Origin: Bradyrhizobium sp. AUGA SZCCT0158
Lineage (GTDB): Bacteria > Pseudomonadota > Alphaproteobacteria > Rhizobiales > Xanthobacteraceae
NCBI RefSeq assembly: GCF_018130065.1
Contig: NZ_JAFCME010000001.1
Span: 124,001-188,000 of the forward strand
Reading direction: 5' to 3'
Length of the DNA stretch: 64,000 nucleotides
The notes under the pieces: generated by a model
Databases searched by the model: none
Seen by the model: the letters and a program-made list of their open reading frames with translations, nothing else
Told to the model about the DNA's origin: nothing
Shown here: piece by piece, positions 1-8,659 of the stretch
How positions within the stretch are numbered: position 1 is the stretch's first letter
Layout: the number at the start of each line of letters is the position of its first letter
Program-made: the position numbers and the translations under genes

Positions 1-552
1 GCTCATGCCGGCTACCGGCTCGTCGAGCATCAAGAGGTCCGGGTCCTGGATCAGCAGCATGCCGATCTCGAGCCATTGTTTCTGGCCGTGGCTGAGTTCA
101 TCGGCATAGGTGTCGAGGCGATCCTTCAGGAAGATCATCTCGGCAACTTCCTCGACGCGGTCGCGCACCGCGGCGTCGCGCTGGAAAGCGAGCGAGCCGA
201 ACACGGTGCGGCCGCGCGGGTAGGAAATCTCCAGATTCTCGAACACCGTGAGATCGACGAATACCGACGGCGTCTGGAACTTGCGGCCGACGCCGGTCTG
301 CACGATCTGGTTCTCCTTCATCCGGGTCAGTTCCTGACCACGAAACTGGATCGAACCCGACGTCGCCTTGGTCTTGCCGCAGATCAGATCGAGCACCGTG
401 GTCTTGCCTGCGCCGTTGGGGCCGATGATGACCCGGATCTCGTTCTCCTCGACATAGAAGGAGAGATCGTTGACCGCCTTGAAGCCGTCAAAGGACACCG
501 TCAGCGCCTCGACCGCGAGCAGGAATTCCTTAGGCTGGTGACCGATGAGCAT
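1..552 (-). CDS. urtD: Urea ABC transporter ATP-binding protein UrtD (partial, 3' end outside window)
   Basis: ATPase subunit of the urea importer, working at the inner face of the cytoplasmic membrane. The 184 visible residues start MLIGHQPKEF. They contain a Walker A (GPNGAGKTT, about residues 45-53), a Q-loop near FQTPSVF, a signature variant LSHGQKQWLEIG and a Walker B (LLMLDEPVAGMS) that runs to the window edge. The SHGQ signature and the RGRTVFGSL stretch are typical of UrtD rather than LivG. The gene follows urtC, separated by a tandemly duplicated junction. That junction supplies three in-frame ATG codons; only the one at 552 opens the long frame, with GAGGAGAT just upstream. The identity is firm; the C-terminus is not visible. 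Confidence 0.93.
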   Translation of the reverse strand, partial: MLIGHQPKEFLLAVEALTVSFDGFKAVNDLSFYVEENEIRVIIGPNGAGKTTVLDLICGKTKATSGSIQFRGQELTRMKENQIVQTGVGRKFQTPSVFVDLTVFENLEISYPRGRTVFGSLAFQRDAAVRDRVEEVAEMIFLKDRLDTYADELSHGQKQWLEIGMLLIQDPDLLMLDEPVAGMS

Positions 553-688
553 GATCTATCTCCTCATTCCGCCAATGTGGCATCGGCAACCGGGGTGACC
601 GATGAGCATGACCTAGTTCCTCATTCTGCCAGTGCGGCATCGGCAACCGGGATGACCGATAAGCATGATGATTTCCTCATTCCGCCGG
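537..688. repeat. 57-bp tandem repeat (about 2.7 copies) duplicating the urtC-urtD junction
   Basis: Direct repeat with an exact 57-bp period: copies at 537-593, 594-650 and a partial copy from 651 to about 688. Read on the minus strand, each copy holds the urtC-type ending GCGGAATGAGGA, a ribosome-binding sequence and the urtD start ATGCTYATCGGTCAY. The two upstream copies therefore create mini-reading frames: an ATG at 666 ends at a TAG at 615-613, and an ATG at 609 ends at a TAG before the true start at 552. The copies differ by a few substitutions, so the duplication is not very recent. Confidence 0.9.
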
Positions 689-1825
689 GGCGCCGTCGGC
701 GACCGAACCGTCGGTCCATGCCTTGGCGGGTTTTGGCTTGCGCCACGTCAGCAGCCGATCGATGCGAGGCTGAACGTAGTCCGCCCAGATCCCGGACAGG
801 CCGTTCGGGAACGCCAGCACCACCGCGATGAACAGTCCGCCGAGGCCGAACAGCCAGAGTTGCGGGAATGATTCCGAAAGGCCGGTCTTGGCGACGTTCA
901 CCAGCAGCGAACCCCACACCGCGCCGAAGATCGACATCCGTCCGCCGACCGCCGTGTAGATCACCATCTCGATCGACGGTACGATGCCGACAAAGGACGG
1001 CGACATGAAACCGACATTGAGCGCGAACATGGCGCCGCCGATCGCGGCGAAGATCGCCGCCATGCAGAAGGCAAAGATCTTGAAGTTGGCGACGCTGTAG
1101 CCGGAGAAGCGGACGCGGTCTTCCTGTTCGCGCATCGCTACCAGGATGCGACCGAGCTTGGTCAGACGGATGAACTGCGCGAGCAGGATGCAGCCGAACA
1201 GCAGGAACACTTCGAAGAAGTAGAGCATGACCTTGGCATGATCCGGCCGGATGTCCCATCCCTTCAGGGTACGCAGATCGGTCATGCCGTTGATGCCGCC
1301 GGTATAGCCCTGCTGCCCGACGATCAGAATGGTCAGGATGGCTGCAACGGCTTGCGTGATGATCGCGAAATAGGTACCGCCGACGCGGCGCTTGAACATC
1401 GCGGTGCCGATGATCAGGGCGAACAGGCCGGGCACCAGGATGATGGCGAGAATGGTAAGGGTGAGACTGTGGAACGGCTGCCAGAACAGGGGCAGCGAGG
1501 TGATCTGATTCCAGTCCATGAAATCGGGAATGCCGGGGGTGGACTGGATCTTGGTGTTTTCGACGCTGGAGGCTTCCAGCTTGAGGAACATCGCCATGCA
1601 GTAGCCGCCGAGGCCGAAGAACACCCCCTGCCCCAGGCTCAGAATGCCGCCATAGCCCCAGCAGAGCACCAGCCCGATCCCGACGAAGGCGTAGGTCAGG
1701 TATTTGGCGACCAGGTTGAGGCGAAACACATCCAGCGACAGCGGCAGGATCACGAACAGCAGGGCGGCCAGAGCAACGAAACCGATGAGCTCGGATCGAT
1801 TGAAAAAGCGTGAGTTGATGATCAT
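677..1825 (-). CDS. urtC: Urea ABC transporter permease UrtC
   Basis: Second membrane subunit of the urea importer, LivM-like. The 382 residues form about ten hydrophobic segments. Family features are GGILSLGQGVFFGLGGYCMAMF near residue 60 (a short insertion after it is usual for UrtC), the cytoplasmic EAA-like loop MREQEDRVRFSGYSV near residue 235, and AVGGRMSIFGAVWG near residue 300. It lies 18 bp downstream of urtB on the same strand, and its stop codon falls inside the 57-bp tandem repeat. A stop three codons after GAPAE and normal length argue that the repeat has not damaged the protein. Confidence 0.94.
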   Translation of the reverse strand: MIINSRFFNRSELIGFVALAALLFVILPLSLDVFRLNLVAKYLTYAFVGIGLVLCWGYGGILSLGQGVFFGLGGYCMAMFLKLEASSVENTKIQSTPGIPDFMDWNQITSLPLFWQPFHSLTLTILAIILVPGLFALIIGTAMFKRRVGGTYFAIITQAVAAILTILIVGQQGYTGGINGMTDLRTLKGWDIRPDHAKVMLYFFEVFLLFGCILLAQFIRLTKLGRILVAMREQEDRVRFSGYSVANFKIFAFCMAAIFAAIGGAMFALNVGFMSPSFVGIVPSIEMVIYTAVGGRMSIFGAVWGSLLVNVAKTGLSESFPQLWLFGLGGLFIAVVLAFPNGLSGIWADYVQPRIDRLLTWRKPKPAKAWTDGSVADGAPAE

Positions 1826-1843
1826 AACCGTGCCTGCTTTTTG

Positions 1844-2770
1844 TTATTTGCGGACCTTGAGGGCGAACAACCCCTGCGGCCGCAGCATCAGAATTCCGAC
1901 AATGGCGAGCAGCGTCAGCACCTTCGCCATCGACCCCGACATGAAGAATTCGAGCGTCGACTGCGTCTGCGAGATCGAGAAGGCCGATGCGATGGTGCCG
2001 ATCAGGCTGGCGGCGCCGCCGAACACGACCACGAGGAAGGTATCGACGATGTAGAGCTGGCCGGAGGTCGGCCCAGTCGAGCCGATCATGGTAAAGGCGC
2101 TGCCGGCGACGCCGGCGATGCCGCAACCGAGACCGAAGGTGTAGCGGTCGACCTTCTCGGTGTTGATGCCGACCGCGCCGGCCATGATGCGGTTCTGCAC
2201 GACGGCGCGGACCTGGCGCCCCCAGCGCGACTTGTACATGATCCAGGCCACCGCGACCGTGATCATCACGGTAAGACACATGACGAAGATGCCGTTGATC
2301 GGGACTTCGATGGTGTCGGTGATCTGCTTGGAGCCGAGCATCCACTGCGGCAGCTCGACGCCGACTTCGCGCGCGCCGAATACCGAGCGATAGGTCTGCT
2401 GCAGGATGAGGCTGAGGCCCCAGGTCGCCAGCAGCGTATCCAGCGGGCGCTTGTAAAGGTGGCGTATCAGCCCCCATTCGACCAGCATGCCGAGCGCGCC
2501 GGAGGCTATGAAAGCGAGCACCATGGCGAGAAAGAAGTAGCCGGGAAACAGCGCCGGCAGGTAGTGCTGAAAGGCACTGGAGGTGAGCCAGGTAACGTAG
2601 GCGCCGAGGATCATGAACTCGCCATGGGCCATGTTGATGACGCCCATCTGGCCGAAGATGATGGCAAGCCCAAGCGCCATCAGCACATAGACGGAAAACA
2701 GGATCAGGCCCGCAAAGCCCTGCATGACGAAAATGGAGCCCAGATCGCCAATCGAGTAGTCGCCGAACAT
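1844..2770 (-). CDS. urtB: Urea ABC transporter permease UrtB
   Basis: First membrane subunit of the urea importer, LivH-like, 308 aa. It has about eight transmembrane stretches, the N-terminal LivH hallmark (GLAIIFGQMGVINMAHGEFMI, residues about 33-53), VEWGLIRHLYKRPLDTLLATWG, and the coupling loop VVQNRIMAGAVGINTEKVDR near residue 195. It is shorter than UrtB proteins that carry an N-terminal extension. It follows urtA after a 137-bp gap containing a strong hairpin and is followed closely by urtC, so the two permeases are co-transcribed. Confidence 0.93.
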   Translation of the reverse strand: MFGDYSIGDLGSIFVMQGFAGLILFSVYVLMALGLAIIFGQMGVINMAHGEFMILGAYVTWLTSSAFQHYLPALFPGYFFLAMVLAFIASGALGMLVEWGLIRHLYKRPLDTLLATWGLSLILQQTYRSVFGAREVGVELPQWMLGSKQITDTIEVPINGIFVMCLTVMITVAVAWIMYKSRWGRQVRAVVQNRIMAGAVGINTEKVDRYTFGLGCGIAGVAGSAFTMIGSTGPTSGQLYIVDTFLVVVFGGAASLIGTIASAFSISQTQSTLEFFMSGSMAKVLTLLAIVGILMLRPQGLFALKVRK

Positions 2771-2793
2771 CGATGCTTCTCCGTCAGGGAAGT

Positions 2794-2823
2794 CCCGCGT
2801 CGCGAGCAGGTTCGCGACGCGGG
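2794..2823 (-). promoter_or_regulatory. Perfect 12-bp hairpin between urtA and urtB
   Basis: The arm CCCGCGTCGCGA at 2794-2805 and its exact complement at 2812-2823 enclose a 6-nt loop. There is no U-tract on the minus-strand side, so it is not a typical intrinsic terminator. Its place between the periplasmic binding protein gene and the permease genes fits a processing or attenuation element that keeps urtA mRNA in excess, as is common in ABC operons. The function is inferred. Confidence 0.6.
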
Positions 2824-2907
2824 GGTGTTGGGCGCGGATTGACGGTCCACGCCAGGGAGACTCGTGAGAGAGACTCTTGGGGAATCGCGGGAGGTGTCCG
2901 CGAGCCT

Positions 2908-4167
2908 TTATTGATAGCCCTTGGGGAACGGATCCGGCTGGATCAGGTCAGCGGTCTCGAACACCATGTCGAACTGTCCGTCCAGCTTGGCCTTGCCGAC
3001 GCGGGTCTTCGACCACAGATGGTGGTTTTCGTGGATCCGGACATAGCCTTCCGGCGCACCCTTGAACTCGATGCCGGGCGAAGCCGCCGCGACCTTGTCG
3101 ACGTCGAAGGAACCGGCCTTCTCGACCGTCGCTTTCCACAGCCACGGACCGAGATAAGCAGCCTGCGTCACGTCGCCGATGACCGTCTTGTCGCCCCACA
3201 TCTTCTTGAACGCGGCAACGAACTTTTCGTTGTTCTCGTTCTTCAGCGACTGGAAGTACTTCATGCAGGCGTAGGCGCCGGCGATGTTCTCGCCGCCGAT
3301 GCCGTCGATCTCGTCCTCGGTCACCGAGATGGTCAGAAGGGTCTGCTTCGACAGGTCGATGCCGGCAGCCTTGAGTTGCTTGTAGAACGCGACGTTCGAA
3401 CCGCCGACGACGTCGGTAAAGATCACGTCGGGCTTGGTCAGCTTAAGTTTGTTGATGACAGAGTTGAACTGAGTGTGGCCGAGCGGGAAGTATTCCTCGC
3501 CGACGACCTTCAGCTTCAGGAAGTTCTCGATGTGCTTGCGCGCGATCTTGTTCGAGGTTCGCGGCCAGATGTAGTCGGAGCCGATGAAGTAGAACGATTT
3601 GGCATTCTTCTCCTTGGTGATCCAGTCGATGCCGGCGAGAATTTGCTGGGTCGCTTCCTGCCCGGTGTAGATCACGTTCTTGGACTGCTCGAGCCCTTCA
3701 TAGAAGGTCGGGTAATAGAGCATGCCATTGTACTGCTCCATCACCGGCAGCACCGCCTTGCGCGACGCCGAGGTCCAGCAGCCCATGATCGAGGCCACCT
3801 TGTCGTTGACCAGCAACTTCTTGGCCTTCTCCGCAAAAGTCGGCCAGTCGCTGGCGCCGTCTTCCTGGATGATCTTGATCTTGCGGCTAAGCACACCGCC
3901 CATGGCGTTGATCTGCTCGATGGCGAGCTTTTCGGCCTGAATCGAACCGGTTTCGGAGATCGCCATCGTGCCGGTGGCGGAATGCAGGATGCCGACCGTC
4001 ACTTCGGTGTCGGTAACGGCCAATCCCGTGGTGTTGACCGCCGCAGTCGGCGGCCCGGCGCCGAATGCTAAGCGCGGCAGCAGCGCCATCGCCGGCAAGG
4101 CTGCCGCTCCCATCAGCAGTTTACGTCGCAGCGGGGACTGCAGGCCCCGTTTGATTTCGTCTGACAT
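2908..4167 (-). CDS. urtA: Urea ABC transporter substrate-binding protein UrtA
   Basis: Periplasmic urea-binding protein, 419 aa from the ATG at 4167. A twin-arginine-like leader (SPLRRKLLMGAAALPAMALLP) precedes the mature domain, as in many UrtA proteins. Family features include TVGILHSATGTMAISE, GASDWPTFAEKAKKLL, IMGCWTSASRKAVLPV and YYPTFYEGLEQSKNVIYTGQE, all characteristic of UrtA rather than general LivK proteins. The frame is open 47 codons further upstream, but that part looks like promoter DNA and contains an inverted repeat, so 4167 is preferred (GGGG-type ribosome site 6-9 nt upstream). It is the first gene of urtABCD and divergent from the permease-kinase gene. Confidence 0.95.
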   Translation of the reverse strand: MSDEIKRGLQSPLRRKLLMGAAALPAMALLPRLAFGAGPPTAAVNTTGLAVTDTEVTVGILHSATGTMAISETGSIQAEKLAIEQINAMGGVLSRKIKIIQEDGASDWPTFAEKAKKLLVNDKVASIMGCWTSASRKAVLPVMEQYNGMLYYPTFYEGLEQSKNVIYTGQEATQQILAGIDWITKEKNAKSFYFIGSDYIWPRTSNKIARKHIENFLKLKVVGEEYFPLGHTQFNSVINKLKLTKPDVIFTDVVGGSNVAFYKQLKAAGIDLSKQTLLTISVTEDEIDGIGGENIAGAYACMKYFQSLKNENNEKFVAAFKKMWGDKTVIGDVTQAAYLGPWLWKATVEKAGSFDVDKVAAASPGIEFKGAPEGYVRIHENHHLWSKTRVGKAKLDGQFDMVFETADLIQPDPFPKGYQ

Positions 4168-4237
4168 CAGCACCCCATTTTGTTCGAGAACGCACTTGTT
4201 GGTGAGGCAAGGATGCTCAATTTTGTGCACTGCACAG

Positions 4238-4255
4238 ATACGCAAGATTGCGTAT
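4238..4255. promoter_or_regulatory. Dyad in the urtA / sensor-kinase divergent promoter
   Basis: A perfect inverted repeat, ATACGCAA-GA-TTGCGTAT, is flanked on both sides by TGCAC. It sits 71 bp upstream of the urtA start and 111 bp upstream of the kinase GTG start. A related TACGCAATTTGC lies about 45 bp further toward the kinase gene. This is the best candidate operator in the 198-bp divergent region. The neighbouring LuxR-type regulator is the obvious candidate binder, but NtrC or another nitrogen regulator is equally possible. Confidence 0.55.
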
Positions 4256-4365
4256 ACTGCACCGCAAAATAGCGACGTAGGTTTTGGTACGGAGTTTGCG
4301 GTACGCAATTTGCAGACGATTGATGAGCCCCGAAGGCTCGGTCGTCAGCGGTCAGGAGCAACAAA

Positions 4366-7300
4366 GTGGCAGGGCGGCAGCGGATTGACCGCGTCAGACG
4401 CCAATATAATCAGTGGGTTGCCAACCAGACGCTGGAAGACTACGCGCTGCGATTCACCGCCAAGAGCGCGCGGCGATGGTCCGCCGCCCGCGTCGCCAAC
4501 ACGGCACTCGGCGCCATCTCCTTCCTCGCGCTGGAAGCAATCGGCGGCACCATTACGCTGAACTACGGCGTCACCAATGCGGTCGCCGCCATTCTGGTCG
4601 TCAGCGTCGTCATCTTCCTTTGCGGACTGCCGATTGCCTATCACGCCGCCAAATGCGGCATCGACATCGACCTGCTGACCCGCGGGGCCGGTTTCGGTTA
4701 TATCGGATCGACTATCACATCGCTGATCTATGCCTCCTTCACCTTCATCTTTTTCGCGCTCGAGGCGGTCATTCTCGCCAGCGCACTGGAGATGTGCTTC
4801 GGCATCCCGCGCCCGATCGGCTATCTCATCAGCGCCGTCGTCATCATTCCCCTGGTGACGTACGGCATCACTTTGATCAGCCGCTTCCAACTGTGGACGC
4901 AGCCGATCTGGATCATCCTGCACATCCTCCCCTTTGTCGCGATCGCCTACGCCAACCCGCAGTCGTTCACGGAGTGGCGGAAATTCTCCGGCGAGCATGG
5001 CGACGCCGCCGGGAACCTCGATCTGCTGTTGTTCGGCACCGCCGCCTCGGTGGTGTTTTCGCTGGTGGCGCAGATCGGCGAACAGGTCGACTTCCTGCGG
5101 TTTCTGCCGCGCGACCGTCGGACCTCGCGGACGTCGTGGTGGATCGCGATGCTCAGCGCCGGCCCCGGCTGGATCATCTTCGGCGCGCTCAAACTGCTGC
5201 TGGGTTCGTTCCTCGCCTATTTCGCGCTCAGCCACGGCGTTTCCACCGAGCATGCCGCCGAGCCCGCGCATATGTATCTCGAGGGGTTCCGTTATGTGCT
5301 GTCGCAGCCCGATCTGGTGCTCGCGCTGACCGGCACCTTCGTCATTCTCTCGCAGATCAAGATCAACGTCACCAACGCCTATGCCGGCTCGATCGCCTGG
5401 TCGAATTTCTTCTCGCGGCTGACCCACAGCCATCCCGGCCGCGTGGTCTGGCTCGTCTTCAACGTGCTGGTCGCGCTGCTGCTGATGGAAATCGGCGTCT
5501 ACAAGGCGCTGGAGCAGACGCTGGCGCTTTATTCCAACGTCGCCATCGCCTGGGTCGGCGCGCTGGTCGCTGATCTCGTCGTCAACAAGCCGCTCGGCTT
5601 GCGTCCGCAGCACATCGAGTTCAAGCGCGCGCATCTCTACGACATCAATCCGGTCGGCGTCGGCGCGATGACGATCGCGACCATCGTTTCCATCAGTACG
5701 TTCTACGGCCTGTTCGGGCCGACGCCGAAGGCGCTGTCGCCTTTCGTCGCGCTAGCGGTCGCCTTTGTCACCGCGCCGCTGATCGCCTGGGCGACCGACG
5801 GCAAGTATTACATCGCGCGCAAGCCGAAGCGGAGCTGGCAGAACCTCGAAGCCATCCAGTGCTGCATCTGCGAGCATTCGTTCGAACCCGAGGACATGGC
5901 GTCCTGCCCGGCCTATGCCGGCCCGATCTGCTCGCTGTGCTGTTCGCTGGACGCGCGCTGCCACGATCTCTGCAAACCGCATGCGCGGATTCAGGCGCAG
6001 GTCTCCGAGGCGCTGGGCAAGGTGCTGCCCGAGCCGATCTATGCCCGGATCAACTCCCAGGTTGGGCACTATCTCGGCGTGTTCGCGGTTTCCGCAGGAC
6101 TGGTCGGGTTGACGCTTGCGCTGATTTACCTGCAGACGTCTGCCACGATTCCCCTCGACGACCTCCAGCTATCCGATGTGCTCTGGAAGGTGTTCTTCGC
6201 GCTCACGATCATCATCGGCGTGGTGGCCTGGCTGTTCGTGCTGGCGCAGCAAAGCCGCCGCGCGGCGGAAGCGGAAACCCGACGGCAGACCACATTGCTG
6301 ATTCAGGAAATCGACGCGCACAAGCGTACTGATGCCGAGTTGCAGCGTGCCAAGGAAGTCGCCGAATCCGCCAATCTGGCCAAGAGCCGCTACGTGGTCG
6401 GGTTGAGCCACGAGCTGCGCTCGCCCCTCAACGCCATCAGCGGCTATGCTCAGTTGCTGGAACAGGACTCCAGCCTCAACACAAAACCGCGCGATCAGGT
6501 GCGCGTGGTCCGCCGCAGCGCCGATCATTTGTCGGGGCTGATCGACGGTATTCTGGACATCTCCAAGATCGAAGCCGGCCGGCTGTACCTGTCGCGCGAC
6601 GAAGTGCGGTTGAGCGATTTCCTCGATCAGCTGGTCGGGATGTTCCGCCTGCAAGCCACCGCCAAGGGTATCGATTTTGTTTTCAAGCGGCCGGCGGTGC
6701 TGCCGGTCGTGGTCTTTGCCGACGAGAAGCGGTTGCGCCAGATCCTGATCAATCTATTGGCGAACGCCATCAAGTTCACGCAGGCCGGCAGCGTGCTGTT
6801 CGTGGTGCATTACCGCAGTCCGGTGGCGGAGTTCGAGGTGATCGACACCGGCCCGGGCATACGGGCCGACGACCTCGAACGCATCTTCGCGCCGTTCGAA
6901 CGCGGCGCGCTCGGCATCTCCCAGCCACAGACCGGAACCGGTCTTGGCCTGACCATCAGCCGGCTGCTTGCCGGCGTCATGGGCGGCGACATCAAGGTCA
7001 CCAGCACGGTCGGGACCGGCAGCAACTTCCGCATGAAGATCCTGCTTTCGGAAGTCACCAACCCGACGCGGATTGCGCCGGTCGGGGCGCCGATCTTCGG
7101 CTATCACGGCCCGCGCAAAACGATCCTGATCACCGACGACGATCCAACCCATCGCGACCTCCTGCGCGAGGTCTTGACGCCGCTCGGCTTCATCCTGCTC
7201 AGCGCGCCCGATGGCCCCGGCTGTCTGGAGTTAGCGCAGCATTGCCGGCCCGATCTGTTTCTGCTCGACATCTCGATGGCCGGCATGGACGGCTGGACCG

Positions 7301-7737
7301 TCGCGGAAACCCTGCGCAAGACCGGCCATCATCAAGCGCGCATCCTGATGGTGTCGGCGAGCGCGCTGGAGGCACATGGCGCGCCGCTGGCGCAGCCCTT
7401 CCACGACGGCTATCTGATGAAGCCGATTGATATTCCGCGGCTGCTGGAAACCATTCGCCAACTACTCAAGCTCGACTGGGAATATGAGGTCGACCAGATC
7501 GCCGTTCCGAACTGGAAGCCCGAGACCGGTTCGCGGCCATCGGTGAAGCACGTCGAGGAACTCATTGGACTCGGGCAATTGGGTTACATCCGCGCCATCC
7601 AGGTCAAGCTCGACGAGATCGGCAACGATCATCCGGAACATGCCGATTTCGTCGCGCAAATGCGTTCACTGATCGACCGCTTCGATCTCGATCAATATAT
7701 GGCGACCCTGAAGACGCTGCACAGCTATGATCATTGA
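4366..7737 (+). CDS. Hybrid sensor histidine kinase with N-terminal NCS1-type permease domain
   Basis: 1123-residue membrane sensor. Residues about 20-480 form a polytopic domain like NCS1 nucleobase/allantoin permeases (start ...NQTLEDYALRFTAKSARRWS; LTRGAGFGYIGS; about 12 helices). Residues 499-540 are a Cys/His cluster (CCICEH...CPAY...CSLCC...CHDLC) suggesting a zinc-binding module. Two further helices and a coiled coil lead to a HisKA domain with SHELRSP (His682), a HATPase domain (Asn800 in the N-box, DTGPGI, GTGLGL) and a receiver with Asp968 in LLDISMAGMDGW. The C-terminal 100 residues are small and unassigned. A GTG start follows AGGAG at 4354-4358. It overlaps the next response-regulator gene by 11 bp and is divergent from urtA, so a role in sensing a urea-, purine- or hydantoin-type nitrogen source is inferred. 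Confidence 0.9.
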   Translation: MAGRQRIDRVRRQYNQWVANQTLEDYALRFTAKSARRWSAARVANTALGAISFLALEAIGGTITLNYGVTNAVAAILVVSVVIFLCGLPIAYHAAKCGIDIDLLTRGAGFGYIGSTITSLIYASFTFIFFALEAVILASALEMCFGIPRPIGYLISAVVIIPLVTYGITLISRFQLWTQPIWIILHILPFVAIAYANPQSFTEWRKFSGEHGDAAGNLDLLLFGTAASVVFSLVAQIGEQVDFLRFLPRDRRTSRTSWWIAMLSAGPGWIIFGALKLLLGSFLAYFALSHGVSTEHAAEPAHMYLEGFRYVLSQPDLVLALTGTFVILSQIKINVTNAYAGSIAWSNFFSRLTHSHPGRVVWLVFNVLVALLLMEIGVYKALEQTLALYSNVAIAWVGALVADLVVNKPLGLRPQHIEFKRAHLYDINPVGVGAMTIATIVSISTFYGLFGPTPKALSPFVALAVAFVTAPLIAWATDGKYYIARKPKRSWQNLEAIQCCICEHSFEPEDMASCPAYAGPICSLCCSLDARCHDLCKPHARIQAQVSEALGKVLPEPIYARINSQVGHYLGVFAVSAGLVGLTLALIYLQTSATIPLDDLQLSDVLWKVFFALTIIIGVVAWLFVLAQQSRRAAEAETRRQTTLLIQEIDAHKRTDAELQRAKEVAESANLAKSRYVVGLSHELRSPLNAISGYAQLLEQDSSLNTKPRDQVRVVRRSADHLSGLIDGILDISKIEAGRLYLSRDEVRLSDFLDQLVGMFRLQATAKGIDFVFKRPAVLPVVVFADEKRLRQILINLLANAIKFTQAGSVLFVVHYRSPVAEFEVIDTGPGIRADDLERIFAPFERGALGISQPQTGTGLGLTISRLLAGVMGGDIKVTSTVGTGSNFRMKILLSEVTNPTRIAPVGAPIFGYHGPRKTILITDDDPTHRDLLREVLTPLGFILLSAPDGPGCLELAQHCRPDLFLLDISMAGMDGWTVAETLRKTGHHQARILMVSASALEAHGAPLAQPFHDGYLMKPIDIPRLLETIRQLLKLDWEYEVDQIAVPNWKPETGSRPSVKHVEELIGLGQLGYIRAIQVKLDEIGNDHPEHADFVAQMRSLIDRFDLDQYMATLKTLHSYDH

Positions 7738-8656
7738 GCAAAAAAAGCGCGACGTCGCCCTCGTCGTCGACGATTCCCCGGAAACCCTGCGGCTGCTCAC
7801 CGACGCGCTCGACGGCGCGGGCATGACGGTCATGGTCGCGCTCGACGGCGCCTCGGCGATGCGGATCGTCGATCAGATCACGCCTGACATCGTGCTGCTC
7901 GACGCGGTCATGCCGGGCATGGACGGCTTTGAGACCTGCAGACGGCTGAAGCGCGATGCGGGCCTCGTCAACGTTCCCATCATCTTCATGACGGGCCTGG
8001 CTGAAACCGAGCACATCGTCCGCGGCCTGGAGGCCGGCGGCGTGGACTACGTGACAAAGCCGATCGCCATCGAGGAGATGCTGGCGCGAATTCGCGTTCA
8101 CCTGGCCAACGCGCGGATGACCCAGAGCGCCCGGGCGGCGCTCGATGTGTCCGGCCGCTATCTGCTCGCGGTGAACAGCACCGGCAAGATCATGTGGGCG
8201 ACGCCGCAGGCGCAGAAGCTATTGTCCGATACGCTTCGCGCCGACACCGACGACGATTTCGTGTTGCCGGATCCGGTGCCGCAATGGCTGGAACAGGTGC
8301 AGAGCGGCAAAGCCGGGTCGAAGGCGTCGGTGATGCCGGCGTTTCCCGGCAACGAACTGCTCAAGCTGCAATATATGGGCAACCTCGGCCCGAACGAATT
8401 CCTGCTGCGGCTCGCCAAGGATACCGGGGCCGACACGCCGGCGGAATTTTCCCGAGAGCTGGGCCTCACCACGCGCGAAGGCGAGGTGCTGTCATGGCTC
8501 TCCAAGGGCAAGACCAATCGCGACATCGCGCAGATCCTGGGCCTCTCACCCCGCACCGTCGACAAGCATCTAGAGCAGATTTATTCGAAGCTCGGCGTCG
8601 AGAACCGCACTGCTGCCGCGGCGATCGCGGTTAGGACCGGAAATCTGAAGCAGTGA
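7727..8656 (+). CDS. Response regulator, REC plus LuxR-type HTH
   Basis: 309-residue cytoplasmic regulator. The N-terminal receiver has the acidic pair Asp15/Asp16, the phospho-acceptor Asp59 in IVLLDAVMPGMDG, and a Lys in YVTKP. A middle stretch of about 100 residues (LLAVNSTGKIMWATPQAQ) looks like a degenerate PAS-like linker. The C-terminus is a GerE/LuxR helix-turn-helix (LTTREGEVLSWLSKG...LGLSPRTVDKHLEQIYSKLG). It overlaps the sensor kinase gene by 11 bp and should be its cognate output, probably acting on the urt operon across the divergent promoter (inference). Confidence 0.92.
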   Translation: MIIEQKKRDVALVVDDSPETLRLLTDALDGAGMTVMVALDGASAMRIVDQITPDIVLLDAVMPGMDGFETCRRLKRDAGLVNVPIIFMTGLAETEHIVRGLEAGGVDYVTKPIAIEEMLARIRVHLANARMTQSARAALDVSGRYLLAVNSTGKIMWATPQAQKLLSDTLRADTDDDFVLPDPVPQWLEQVQSGKAGSKASVMPAFPGNELLKLQYMGNLGPNEFLLRLAKDTGADTPAEFSRELGLTTREGEVLSWLSKGKTNRDIAQILGLSPRTVDKHLEQIYSKLGVENRTAAAAIAVRTGNLKQ

Positions 8657-8659
8657 GAG

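Noticed and set aside
621..2477. 618-codon minus-strand frame over urtC and urtB
   Set aside because: Arg/His-rich shadow frame; urtB and urtC in the other register carry full permease features.
1841..2842. Long plus-strand frame opposite urtB
   Set aside because: Antisense frame with acidic, repetitive composition and no family resemblance, caused by high GC at third positions.
4167..4364. 65-codon minus-strand frame upstream of urtA
   Set aside because: Lies over the promoter dyad and ends at the urtA start; more likely leader DNA than a gene.
4345..5634. 429-codon minus-strand frame opposite the permease-kinase gene
   Set aside because: Asp/Arg/Gln-rich antisense shadow of a clear transporter domain.
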